Assembly (NCBI RefSeq): GCF_003522965.1
Contig: NZ_CP031513.1
Coordinates: forward strand, 496,001-560,000
Direction: 5' to 3'
Length of the DNA stretch: 64,000 nucleotides
DNA from: Bombilactobacillus bombi
GTDB taxonomy: Bacteria > Bacillota > Bacilli > Lactobacillales > Lactobacillaceae
This document shows positions 53,571 to 62,582 of the stretch, in pieces; position 1 is the first letter of the stretch; every line of letters begins with the position of its first letter. The notes under the pieces are model-generated. The model was not told the origin of the DNA, ran no database searches, and was given only the letters and a program-made list of their open reading frames with translations. The translations under genes were made by a program, and so were the position numbers.

Positions 53571-53591
53571 AATATACTTGGAGGATATTAA

Positions 53592-54499
53592 ATGAAGCAA
53601 ATAATAAACTTTTCTAGCGATGCTATAGGATTTGAAAATCTTAGTTTTTTATAATTTTGTTAAGAATAATAATTTTAATTTTTCTAAATTAGATTATCAG
53701 CATAAAAATTTTGAGCATTTACGTTATTTCTATCTTGATTTAAAAAGAAATATGGAAACAAGAAACATTTATTGCATAGATCAGTTTTAGTTTATAATTG
53801 CACGATGATTACAGAAGCCCAGAGAAAGTATGATGATAGTTTGAAATATTTCTATACTCTCTTAACTTTAGATCCGTATTTCCCTGATTATTGGTGCATA
53901 AATCAAAATTAGATTATAAAATGGATAAAATAGATACATCGTTTGAATCCATTAATCGTGCTATTTATTTAAATCCTTAAGAAGACTCACTTTATAGATT
54001 AAAATCTAAAATAGGAAATTACAAAAAAGCTCTAGAAAATATGAAAATAGCATTATCTATTAATACTATTTCTGAAGAGAGTTATGTTCAGTATTCTGCG
54101 CTATTGATATATCTCAAAAATTATGAAGAAGTAAAGAAATTAATTGATATAGTCGATATTTCAAAGAATGATGAGCTAACAGTTAATATTTCTACAGCTT
54201 TAAGTAATTTTAATGATACTAATTATGCTAATAAAATACTTGATAATTTTTCGGGTTCTAAAGTGTCTAGCTTAATATATGGAAATAAATCTGTTATTTT
54301 ATATAATTTGGCACATTATAAATAGTCTTTAGATTATATTAATAAATCATTAGAATTAGACCCTAATAATAATGATTATATTTTCAATAAACTGATTTTA
54401 TTAAAAGAAAAATATCCTGATAGATTAGAAGAATATTTTGATGCAATAAAATCAAAGATTCCTAATATTAAAAATTTAGATGAATTAAATAATCTATAG
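53592..54499 (+). pseudogene. Decayed tetratricopeptide-repeat protein
   Basis: The ATG at 53592 (GGAGGATATT) opens KQIINFSSDAIGFENLSFL and stops. Later pieces in changing frames show TPR-type helical repeats: YDDSLKYFYTLLTLDPYF, SFESINRAIYLNP, YKKALENMKIALSINTISEE and LDYINKSLELDPNNNDY. The longest open part is 54,041-54,325. It ends 15 bases before the MFS gene. At least six stops or shifts. Its original role in the locus is unknown. Confidence 0.65.
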
Positions 54500-54514
54500 A
54501 ACGGAATATATACT

Positions 54515-55741
54515 ATGAAAAGCTATTTAATATTATTTAAGGGTAACAAAAATTTTAGGCTACTAGTAATGGCTAAATTTTTATCGGATTTAGGCTCTCA
54601 AATACAAAGGTTTGGGTTACCTTGGTTAGTCTATAAATATACTAGTTCAGGAAGCTTGATGGCTTTTAATTTCACTTTAACCTTACTACCTGGATTATTA
54701 TTCGGATTTATAGGTGGTCAAACTTCTGATAATATTAATAAAAGAAAAATTTTATTGTTTGGTGATTTATTGTCTTGTTTTGTAACGGTAGTACTATATT
54801 TTTTGAGTTATTTTAATTTTAATATGAATACTTCAGTTATATACGTGTTCATATTAACTTTTCTTTTATCATCTATTTCATCTTTTTATAGTCCTGCTTT
54901 TACTTCTATTATTCCTAATATAGTTAGTAAAAAAGATATTGTTGAGGCTAATAGTATTTTTAGTGTTTTTGATTCTATTGCTAGCTTAATTGGACCAGTA
55001 ATAGCTACTTTAGTTATTAGTTTGTTAGGCGCCTGGATTACATTACTGTTTAACTCTCTTTCTTTTGCTATTTCAGCAATTCTAATATGGATAATGAAAG
55101 TTGATAATGTAATAAATAATATATCAATAGAAAGATATCATTTCAGAATTAATTTTCCTTATGTATCTAGAATTTTGAATGAATTTTCATGGTTAAAATT
55201 TTTTATTTATATTATGGGAATTTTTTATATAGCATTAGGATGTGTAGGAAGTCTTTTACAATACTATTTTATTAATAATCTACATTTAAAGGGTATTGCT
55301 TTAGGCAGTACATTTGTTCTATTTGAATTTTTTCCTGTATTGGGAGCAAGCTTTTGTGTAATTTACTTTATAAGAAAATTAAAATATAGATTAGTTATTA
55401 CAATAAGTGTTGCTATTTTTTCATTAAGTCTCGTTGGAATGGGTATTACTAATAATTATTTAATAGTTGTTATATCAGGTATTGTCCAAAATTTTTTTGG
55501 AACAATTGCTCTAATTAGTTGGTCTTCAATAAGGCAAGAAAGAATACCTAAGGGCAAATTAGGAATTGTATCAGGGATAGGTGTAACATTGCAAGCTTGT
55601 CTTGAACCTGTAGGAGGAATTATTTCATCTATATTACTAAGTATGACTAACGTCCAAATTATATTGATATGTTCTGGGTTAATATGCTTTTTCTTTGCTA
55701 TCTTTATTTATGCATTTTCATTAAGAGACTTGATTGAATAA
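54515..55741 (+). CDS. MFS transporter, probable peptide/antibiotic exporter
   Basis: A 408-residue major-facilitator protein with about 12 membrane segments; FRLLVMAKFLSDLGSQIQRF at the start and GFIGGQTSDNINKRKILL at the loop 2-3 motif A position are typical of the DHA3-like (MefA/MccC-like) exporters. It is intact while upstream genes are decayed. In microcin C loci an MFS exporter (MccC) gives immunity and export, which fits this context. The ribosome site is weak (GGAATAT). Confidence 0.82.
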   Translation: MKSYLILFKGNKNFRLLVMAKFLSDLGSQIQRFGLPWLVYKYTSSGSLMAFNFTLTLLPGLLFGFIGGQTSDNINKRKILLFGDLLSCFVTVVLYFLSYFNFNMNTSVIYVFILTFLLSSISSFYSPAFTSIIPNIVSKKDIVEANSIFSVFDSIASLIGPVIATLVISLLGAWITLLFNSLSFAISAILIWIMKVDNVINNISIERYHFRINFPYVSRILNEFSWLKFFIYIMGIFYIALGCVGSLLQYYFINNLHLKGIALGSTFVLFEFFPVLGASFCVIYFIRKLKYRLVITISVAIFSLSLVGMGITNNYLIVVISGIVQNFFGTIALISWSSIRQERIPKGKLGIVSGIGVTLQACLEPVGGIISSILLSMTNVQIILICSGLICFFFAIFIYAFSLRDLIE

Positions 55742-55783
55742 ATAATATTCTAAATTAGAATATAAATAATCAATAAATTAAAA

Positions 55784-55828
55784 AAATAGATATAGAAATC
55801 ATCTTTTGAATTCTATATTTATTTTTTA
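55784..55828 (+). terminator. Terminator after the 54515 MFS gene
   Basis: AAATAGATATAGAA pairs with TTCTATATTTATTT (one G-U), 13-base loop, T run. Confidence 0.7.
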
Positions 55829-56195
55829 GATATAGAATTTGCAAATTATAAATTTACAATTTAGCAGACAAATACTCTAATTTTGAAAGTCTAACTATCC
55901 ATTTATCTATTAAACTGTTTTTTCAAAAAGAATATCACTAAGTTGTAAGTATTATATTACGATTTGTAAGATCTGTGCTGGTTTGTACTGCTAATTAAGC
56001 AGATCATTGAAATTAATACTTAACTTCAATATAGCTGTTTCTATCTTTATAAACTTCTACTTCATACATATATTTATGCCTTCAATAATCTAGGAACTAA
56101 AGCTGATGAGTAACTTAGGTATACTTTTGTGAGACATAGATATTTGATTATTTACAAATATTGATGAATGTTTATTATCTTTTTAATGTTAAATA
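55829..56195. other. AT-rich stretch, no gene seen
   Basis: Stops in all frames on both strands; no repeats, tRNA or recognisable debris noted. Confidence 0.5.
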
Positions 56196-56222
56196 AATAA
56201 GCCTCCTAAATGGAGGCTTATT
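56196..56222 (-). terminator. Terminator of the 56218 membrane-protein gene
   Basis: AATAAGCCTCC/GGAGGCTTATT, 11 base pairs, 5-base loop; same element as at 32,093. Confidence 0.8.
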
Positions 56223-56916
56223 TATTTGCTAGGTTACGATAATTATCGGTGATATGTTTAATTTCTGCTAAATGTGGATTCAATGCTAATTGGTTCCACT
56301 TACTTTTTTCAAAAATCAAATATTGATACTTATTATACATTTGCTTTTTAGTATGTGGTACACAAATGACAAAAATATAATAATGATCAGTATTGAGGAA
56401 ACTTTCGTAACGTTTAAATGACGGGTGAATGAGAAAGGGATTCGATTGCAGATTTTTAAAAATGGGATCCTTATTGATGTTGTAATTGTTATCACCTGGT
56501 TTACTGGATAAATGTAGTTCACCCTTATTTTGATTATAAAGACTTAATAGTTCAGAATTTTTCTTCATGATATCAACAAAGAGTGCTTTTTTATCACTAT
56601 CTGGAGATAAACTGATCCAGGCCGCATAATAGCCAGATTTAGTATGTCTTAAAAACCCTTTTTTAAAGTCTTTCTTCAAAGTAAAACCACTCAGTATAAC
56701 TGTTACCACAAAAACAATATTATAAATTATCCAAAAAGTTCTTTGTTGATGCAGTAATTTCGAAAATCCCATAGAAAAAATAGTATGAAAATACAACAAG
56801 GCAAAAACTATTCCCCAAAATATTAAGAGCCGGCGATAAGTTTTAGGCTTGGCATATTTCCAAACGATATTTCTAATTTGTTTAAGTTCCTGTGTAGAGA
56901 TATAAGAAAGTAACAT
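56218..56916 (-). CDS. Membrane protein of unknown function, copy 2
   Basis: A 232-residue paralogue of 32,114-32,809 with the same layout: basic N-terminus, two membrane segments, 150-residue soluble domain. The first 55 residues are nearly identical; the second membrane helix (IIYNIVFVVTVILSGFTLKK here) has diverged, and one residue is inserted near position 165. Start, ribosome site and terminator are conserved too, so both copies look expressed. Confidence 0.75.
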   Translation of the reverse strand: MLLSYISTQELKQIRNIVWKYAKPKTYRRLLIFWGIVFALLYFHTIFSMGFSKLLHQQRTFWIIYNIVFVVTVILSGFTLKKDFKKGFLRHTKSGYYAAWISLSPDSDKKALFVDIMKKNSELLSLYNQNKGELHLSSKPGDNNYNINKDPIFKNLQSNPFLIHPSFKRYESFLNTDHYYIFVICVPHTKKQMYNKYQYLIFEKSKWNQLALNPHLAEIKHITDNYRNLANK

Positions 56917-57336
56917 TTAAATTATCCTTTAAGTAGTAGATTATGGAGACTTATTAAGTATAACAGTAATTTCAATTTCTGGAGATAATAGATTGTTTGC
57001 TTAGCTAATCGACTTCCGTTATTTCTAAATGTATTGATTTGTAAATATCGCATGTAGCAAACATTAACATTGTAAATATCAATCTACAACAACTTATAAA
57101 ATAGCTGATTTTGTTTGAATATAAGTTGATAACTTTCTATAAAACTTATTATATGTTTGTAAGAACTTTTTACCGTCAGCTACGAAATTTGAAATATTAG
57201 TTAATTTTAAGTATAAGAATTATTATTTAATATTTAAAACTAGTTTCTTCCTATTTATATAGTGCCAGAATTTTTTAACTAAAGTTTATTGTATCTGGAG
57301 ACAGTATAGAAGACATGTTAGATAATATTGATTTTT
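56917..57336. other. AT-rich stretch, no intact gene
   Basis: Mostly stops in all frames. Its last part (57,285-57,336) reads FIVSGDSIEDMLDNIDF before the YafQ relic, possibly the end of a lost antitoxin. Confidence 0.4.
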
Positions 57337-57545
57337 GAGAAAGTATTTGCACGCCAATTTAAAAAGCATTATAAAGTGATATTTAAAGGTGGTGACTACA
57401 AAATTTTTCAATTATTTACCAGATGAACCGTTAGAACTATATCATAACAATTACCCTTAGTTAATTGAAATTTATATATTAAACCAGAATGGACATTTAT
57501 TTATGCGTTTCATGGACACTAGTTCATATTTAGAGCTTTTTAATC
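57337..57545 (+). pseudogene. YafQ-family toxin, copy 3 (decayed)
   Basis: On the + strand, EKVFARQFKKHYKVIFKGGD, then PDEPLELYHNNYPLVN and LYIKPEWTFIYAFHG match the YafQ copies at 32,908 and 49,037 at the protein level, but frames change at least three times and the catalytic GSHSDLF end is lost. Confidence 0.75.
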
Positions 57546-57848
57546 TGGATCTATTTATAATAATTAGCACCTAAATTGTATTTAAAAGTAATTAACTATC
57601 TAATTCATATAGAATATAATGAGGTTCTATTACTAACTAATTGTTTTGTGCATATATTCAAATCAATATATATAAAGTTAAAGTACAATTATTAATTTAT
57701 TATTGATAGTTTTAAATAATATTTTTACCTATGTAAACTAATTGAGATAGGACTGCGCTTGTTGGTTGCGTAGATGCTCAGATAATGTGCGTGCTTTTTA
57801 TCTGATTATTATTAATAATTAAAATTAATTTAGAAGGAGAGATTCTAA

Positions 57849-58190
57849 ATGATTTTAGGACAAAGAATTAAAGAAGAACGAGAAAAAAGGGGGTGGACTC
57901 AAAATGACCTAGCTGAGTTATTAAATGTTAGTCGCCAATCTGTTTCTAAATGGGAAATTGGGACTGCTTATCCAGATATTGAGCGGCTTATTCAAATCAG
58001 TGATTTGTTTCGAGTGAGCTTAGATAGCTTGATTAAAAGAGATGAAAAGTTTCAAAAGAAAATAAAGGTTCAAAATCCTCAAGTTGGGATGACTTTCTGG
58101 GATTTTCTTAGTAAACGCTGGTGGATTATTTTTGTTGTTGCTTGGTGTTTGGCCTGGTTATTGCCAGTCATTGTTCATGCATTCAAGTAG
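57849..58190 (+). CDS. XRE-family regulator with C-terminal membrane helix
   Basis: A 113-residue protein: helix-turn-helix at residues 5-60 (IKEEREKRGWTQNDLAELLN, SRQSVSKWEIGTAYPDIERL) and a membrane segment at about 90-110 (WWIIFVVAWCLAWLLPVIV). GAAGGAGAG site. Membrane-tied XRE regulators commonly precede ABC efflux genes, and this one is 29 bases ahead of such an operon. Probably its repressor or sensor. Confidence 0.87.
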   Translation: MILGQRIKEEREKRGWTQNDLAELLNVSRQSVSKWEIGTAYPDIERLIQISDLFRVSLDSLIKRDEKFQKKIKVQNPQVGMTFWDFLSKRWWIIFVVAWCLAWLLPVIVHAFK

Positions 58191-58219
58191 TTGATATCTA
58201 GAAATAAGGAGCTGAATTA

Positions 58220-58912
58220 ATGTCAGAGTATATTTTATCTACCAAATCATTAACCAAAAAATTTAAAAATAATGTTGTTTTAAATCAAATAGATTTAGAA
58301 ATTCCCAAAGGTAAGATTTATGGTTTACTTGGAATTAATGGTGCTGGTAAGTCTACTATTATGAAAATTATTACAGGAATTATTCCTCAATATGAGGGAT
58401 CTATCTTTTTTAATGGTCAGCCTTGGCAGCGTACTATTTTAAAAAAAATTGGTGCTTTGATTGAGTATCCTAGTGCGTATAGCAATTTATCCGCTTATGA
58501 TAATATGAAAATTGTCGCCTTAGAGGAAGGTATTAATATAACACAAATTGATCAAAGTTTAACTCAATTAAAAATCAATGGAACAGGTAATAAAAAAGTT
58601 AAAGATTTTTCTTTGGGAATGAAACAGCGTTTAGGCATTGCTATGGCAATGCTCAAAAATCCTGATTTATTAATATTAGATGAACCATTCAATGGACTCG
58701 ATCCTTATGGTATTAAAGAATTGAAAATATATTTACAATCGTTATCTCATATAGGTAAAACTATTATGATTTCTAGTCATATTTTGCCTGAATTACAAGA
58801 TTTTGCTGAATATATTGGTATTATCAACAATGGTTTATTAGTTTATCAACAACAAATTACTAACACTGAAAATTTGAATCAAATATTTTTCGAGAAAACT
58901 CAAGGAAGGTAG
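58220..58912 (+). CDS. Lantibiotic-immunity-type ABC transporter ATPase (LanF/BcrA-like)
   Basis: A 230-residue ATPase. Walker A LLGINGAGKST at about residues 34-44, signature FSLGMKQRLGIAMA, Walker B DLLILDEPFNGLDP, switch His ISSHIL. The Q-loop position reads KKIGALIEYPSAY, i.e. Glu instead of Gln, the E-loop reported for lantibiotic immunity ATPases. AAGGAG site; the first of four same-strand genes with two permeases. Likely expels a lipid II-directed peptide or bacitracin-like compound. Confidence 0.87.
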   Translation: MSEYILSTKSLTKKFKNNVVLNQIDLEIPKGKIYGLLGINGAGKSTIMKIITGIIPQYEGSIFFNGQPWQRTILKKIGALIEYPSAYSNLSAYDNMKIVALEEGINITQIDQSLTQLKINGTGNKKVKDFSLGMKQRLGIAMAMLKNPDLLILDEPFNGLDPYGIKELKIYLQSLSHIGKTIMISSHILPELQDFAEYIGIINNGLLVYQQQITNTENLNQIFFEKTQGR

Positions 58913-58918
58913 TAACTC

Positions 58919-59701
58919 ATGCAAACAGCTCTAAAAGTAGAAATCATTAAAACTAAATCTAGTAATTATTTGAAGATAGCATTAATTCTTCCCTTAATTT
59001 TCTTAATTTTTACCCTTATGACGCTTCTTTCATCGCAAAATCCGACCGGTCTCTCGGATGGAATAAGTATTATTCAAACAAATATTTTTAACCTTTGGAG
59101 TTTGATTTTACTACCTTTTTGCATAGTTATGATTATTAATAGTGATTATCAGCAAGAAAATAGAGCTTTAGGTTGGCAACAAGTAGAAGCAAATAATTGG
59201 CCATTACAGCCACTTTATTGGTCTAAAACTTTTAAGTATTGGTTGTTGTTATTTTTATCACATCTGACTTTAGTTTTAGTAGTTGTTATTAGTAATTTAT
59301 TAACTACTAAAGTTTCTGTCAATGCGGGTTTATTATTAGCCACTTCTTTAGTACTTTGGCTTGGCAGTTTGCCTTTGATTGTAATTAATATGCATCTTTT
59401 ACGTTATTTGAATGCAATTATCGTTAGTATTCTTAATTTAGCACTGTCAATGGGAAGCGCTATTTATAATATTTCTTTATCTCATTATTTCTGGATAGAT
59501 CCTTGGTCTTATGCCTCTCGAACAATTGCTTTGCTGCGTATTCAACCGAATGGTACATCTTTTTCTCCTGGTAGTTTTTTTGCTAATGATGTCAGCTTTA
59601 TTTATTTGATTCTTTTGTCTGTGTCTGTATGGCTTCTTTTTAACTATTTTTTATCTTTTATTATTGTTCGAAAGAGGCAAGGAGGCAATGAACTTGTTTA
59701 A
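58919..59701 (+). CDS. ABC-2 permease, LanE/MutE-like
   Basis: A 260-residue permease with six membrane segments (first at about 20-42, then 55-75, 100-125, 132-155, 160-185, 230-255). N-terminus LKVEIIKTKSSNYLKIALIL is typical of lantibiotic protection permeases. 6 bases behind the ATPase gene, and overlaps the next gene by 14 bases. Confidence 0.82.
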   Translation: MQTALKVEIIKTKSSNYLKIALILPLIFLIFTLMTLLSSQNPTGLSDGISIIQTNIFNLWSLILLPFCIVMIINSDYQQENRALGWQQVEANNWPLQPLYWSKTFKYWLLLFLSHLTLVLVVVISNLLTTKVSVNAGLLLATSLVLWLGSLPLIVINMHLLRYLNAIIVSILNLALSMGSAIYNISLSHYFWIDPWSYASRTIALLRIQPNGTSFSPGSFFANDVSFIYLILLSVSVWLLFNYFLSFIIVRKRQGGNELV

Positions 59702-60365
59702 ATCTAACCTTTACAAGATAAGACATCAGCCACTGTTGTTTGGTATTTTAATTATGTCTATAGGATATGCTGCATATTTTATTTTTAAAATCAAAACTCA
59801 ACCTACTGCACAAGATTTTTGGTTTAAAACTAGTGTTGTATATCTTAATTGCCTAGAACCATTTTTTCTAAGTTTAATCGCGGCTGTACAAAGAAAATTT
59901 GAAGATAAAGCATCTAATTTAAATCGCATTTTATCGTTTCCTCGTAGAACAAGTTGGCTCCTTAGCTGGGCTGGACAAACATATCTCTTATGGTTACTTA
60001 ATTTATTTGTTATTAATTTGCTCTTTTTGGTCTTTACACATCTTTCAGGTAAATATTATGTTTGCTTTTGGCTGAGTCTTGCTATTTTAGGCATTATTTG
60101 GATACCCATAATTGAATTTTTTAGTATTCTACATGGTTATATGGCTGGTTTAGTGACTGGTTTTATTTCTATACCTTTTACCGTATACTATGGCACCAGT
60201 CAATTAGGAGCTTCTACATGGCGATTATTACCTTGGGTATATCACGTTAAAATTTATTTGATTCCAACTACACAGCTAGTTAATTTTCTCTTGATTGTGG
60301 TTATAATCACATTATTAGAGCAGATATTAGTAAATTGGCGCTTTAACCATTGGGTTGGAAATTAA
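59688..60365 (+). CDS. ABC-2 permease, LanG/MutG-like
   Basis: A 225-residue permease, six membrane segments, starting MNLFKSNLYKIRHQPLLFGI. GGAGG lies only 2 bases from the ATG at 59688; an in-frame TTG at 59694 has 8-base spacing and may be used. Second permease of the heterodimer with 58,919. Confidence 0.8.
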   Translation: MNLFKSNLYKIRHQPLLFGILIMSIGYAAYFIFKIKTQPTAQDFWFKTSVVYLNCLEPFFLSLIAAVQRKFEDKASNLNRILSFPRRTSWLLSWAGQTYLLWLLNLFVINLLFLVFTHLSGKYYVCFWLSLAILGIIWIPIIEFFSILHGYMAGLVTGFISIPFTVYYGTSQLGASTWRLLPWVYHVKIYLIPTTQLVNFLLIVVIITLLEQILVNWRFNHWVGN

Positions 60366-60378
60366 GGGGGTGTTAGTT

Positions 60379-60732
60379 ATGACAAAAAATCTTAGAAATA
60401 TTTGTATAATTACTTCTTGGCTAGCGCTGATCATAGTTATTATTTTATATGCGTGCCAAACTCGAACAGTTAACATAAATATGTGGCTATTTCTAATAAT
60501 TATTCCTACCTTAATATATTTGCCATTATTCTTTAATACTTCAAATAATTCAATTAAATATTTTAAAAGATTAATGATTGTGATATCTTATGTAATCTTT
60601 CTTTTAGCAATTGTAACTATGTCCTTAAATGCATCTTATCCTTTTTTAATACGAATAATAATTATTATCTTGAGCTTATTAGCTATTTTTTGTGAAAGTA
60701 TATTTTGGATTAAAAATAATGAAACAATCTAA
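60379..60732 (+). CDS. Small four-helix membrane protein of the ABC operon
   Basis: A 117-residue protein with four membrane helices (about residues 9-28, 35-55, 66-86, 92-110), starting at ATG 60379 behind AAGGGGG. Not assignable to a family. As the last gene of a LanFEG-like operon it may be an extra immunity component. Confidence 0.65.
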   Translation: MTKNLRNICIITSWLALIIVIILYACQTRTVNINMWLFLIIIPTLIYLPLFFNTSNNSIKYFKRLMIVISYVIFLLAIVTMSLNASYPFLIRIIIIILSLLAIFCESIFWIKNNETI

Positions 60733-60817
60733 AGAAAAAATATATAATAGTCAACTTCGTATCATATCAAAGTAATAGTAATTAAGAAGTAATACAAACT
60801 CAAATCGGATAAAAGAT

Positions 60818-60863
60818 AATCATTCCATAAAAGTGTAAAAACAGTTGTGGAATGATTTTTTTG
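60818..60863 (+). terminator. Terminator after the immunity-type ABC operon
   Basis: AATCATTCCA/TGGAATGATT with a 20-base loop and T7. Confidence 0.7.
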
Positions 60864-60891
60864 TTGTCAACAATTTGGAGAAAATCACAAT

Positions 60892-61245
60892 AAAAAAGCC
60901 CAGGTTGATACCTTAGATTCACATAGGAAGGGTGATTTAGCCAATGCTTTAAATAATTTAATAAATGTTGATCTTGGTTATATTAAATTGGGACAAAGGT
61001 TAGATACTTTTTCTGATGGAGAGCTACCGCGCGTTAAATTAGCTAAGATTTTATTGCAAAATCAAACTAACATTTTAGTTCTAGACGAACCAACTAGCGG
61101 GTTGCACGAGATAAATGTTCAAAGTCTAATTGATTTACTAAAAGAATTGATCAGAAAAAGAGGTTTAAGCATCATTGTTATCGCACATAATCTTAGAGTA
61201 ATGGGGCAAGCATGCAAAGCAAGTGGCGTGGCATCCTATAGGTAA
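60892..61245 (+). pseudogene. C-terminal relic of a UvrA-like ABC ATPase
   Basis: In one frame: LINVDLGYIKLGQRLDTFSD, GELPRVKLAKILLQNQ (signature region), NILVLDEPTSGLHEINVQSL and IIVIAHNLRVMG. This is the order of the last ATPase domain of UvrA and its drug-resistance paralogues (UvrA2/DrrC-like). No N-terminal part and no zinc modules remain. Confidence 0.75.
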
Positions 61246-61255
61246 GTAAATTAAT

Positions 61256-61367
61256 TACTGGTGCTTCTAGTATGAAGTCGAATTTTACGCTCAAATGACA
61301 TTAAAGAGGCGAGAATTTGAGAACAAATGTTAGTGGTCCAAAGATTGTCACTATTGAAATACATGTG
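61256..61367 (+). pseudogene. Scrambled copy of the nitrilase-gene 3' end
   Basis: Matches 47,798-47,937 in patches (GACATTAAAGAGGCG, GAACAAATG, TTAGTGGT...AAGATTGTCACT) with small deletions. Shows that DNA from the nitrilase end was duplicated to this site. Confidence 0.7.
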
Positions 61368-61388
61368 ATATTTTGATTTAAAAAATAC

Positions 61389-62582
61389 TTATATTTTATT
61401 TCTATAAAAATTCAAAATAATAAAACTGATTATGGATAAAAGTACTAGGATGATTAATCCTATATGAATATATTTTGTAAAATAACTAAAAATTAACGAG
61501 GATAATCCATATCCAATTCCACAAATAATAGTATAAATGGCAAAAAATTGTGGGGAAGTTAAATGCCCCCTAACATTCGATATATTCAAATCCAATAGAG
61601 GCATATTTAACAATTCACCCAGTGAAAGGAAAAAAATACCCAGCCATACTAAAAACGTTAGTGATGATGACATTAAAATTAAAAAGAATCCTAATCCAAT
61701 TGATAAAAAGCCTAATCCTATTACTAAAATGTTCTTTCTAAAATTTTCTGTTATTCCTAATCTTTGCAATGAACGATTAACAATTCCTTGAAGCAAAACT
61801 AAAATCAAAGAATTAAAACCAAATAAGTAGCCCAAGATATTGCTCAAATGTAAAGTGGTTTTTACATATAATGGAAGAATAAAATACAATTGCCCATAGA
61901 TAAACCACATTAAAAAAGAAATGAATAATAGTAATTTGAATTTATGATTGTTCCAGATTTCTTTTAAAATTTGTGAGATATTAACTCGGGAATAATTATT
62001 ATAGTTAATAGATGATTTGAAAAATAATTGTGTATTTAAAAAGGCTAATAAATAAAAAATTCCAGATATAAAGAGTGGTAGAGTAGTAAAACGCTTTATT
62101 AAATAATTTGCAATAATAGGACCAGCTATTGCTGTCACATTAGCAATCCATATCTGAAGGGTATAACTAGAAAATTTTTTATTATTTTCAATTACATGAT
62201 TACTAATATAAGTTTGGATACTCAATAAATTAAGGGATATACCAATACCAGTAATGAAAATCAAAAAAGAAATAGTGACTGTAGAGCCATGCAATATAAA
62301 AATTGAAAAAAGACCGATTGCTGCCAACAAAGTGCCAAATGAAATAATCCTTTTCTCATAAATAAAACATTTTGGAAAAATCAAGGATATGGCACCTCCA
62401 CCCTTGGTTGCAAAGCTAAATAAAGCAACTAATATCCCTACAATATGTGGCTGCAACCCGATATTTAAAAGTATTATACTCAATAACGGTACAAACAAAT
62501 AATAACCTATACCCGTAAACAAACGATTATATGATAAAATGGATAAATTCTTTTTAATATTCTTTCTTTTATCTGACTTCAA
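61389..62582 (-). CDS. MFS transporter paired with an ATP-grasp ligase
   Basis: A 397-residue MFS protein with 12 membrane segments (start SILSYNRLFTGIGYYLFVPL). Its ATG overlaps the stop of the ligase gene by 4 bases (ATGA), so the two are translated together. Likely exports the ligase product. No terminator was found at its end, which abuts the 61,256 debris. Confidence 0.85.
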   Translation of the reverse strand: MKSDKRKNIKKNLSILSYNRLFTGIGYYLFVPLLSIILLNIGLQPHIVGILVALFSFATKGGGAISLIFPKCFIYEKRIISFGTLLAAIGLFSIFILHGSTVTISFLIFITGIGISLNLLSIQTYISNHVIENNKKFSSYTLQIWIANVTAIAGPIIANYLIKRFTTLPLFISGIFYLLAFLNTQLFFKSSINYNNYSRVNISQILKEIWNNHKFKLLLFISFLMWFIYGQLYFILPLYVKTTLHLSNILGYLFGFNSLILVLLQGIVNRSLQRLGITENFRKNILVIGLGFLSIGLGFFLILMSSSLTFLVWLGIFFLSLGELLNMPLLDLNISNVRGHLTSPQFFAIYTIICGIGYGLSSLIFSYFTKYIHIGLIILVLLSIISFIILNFYRNKI

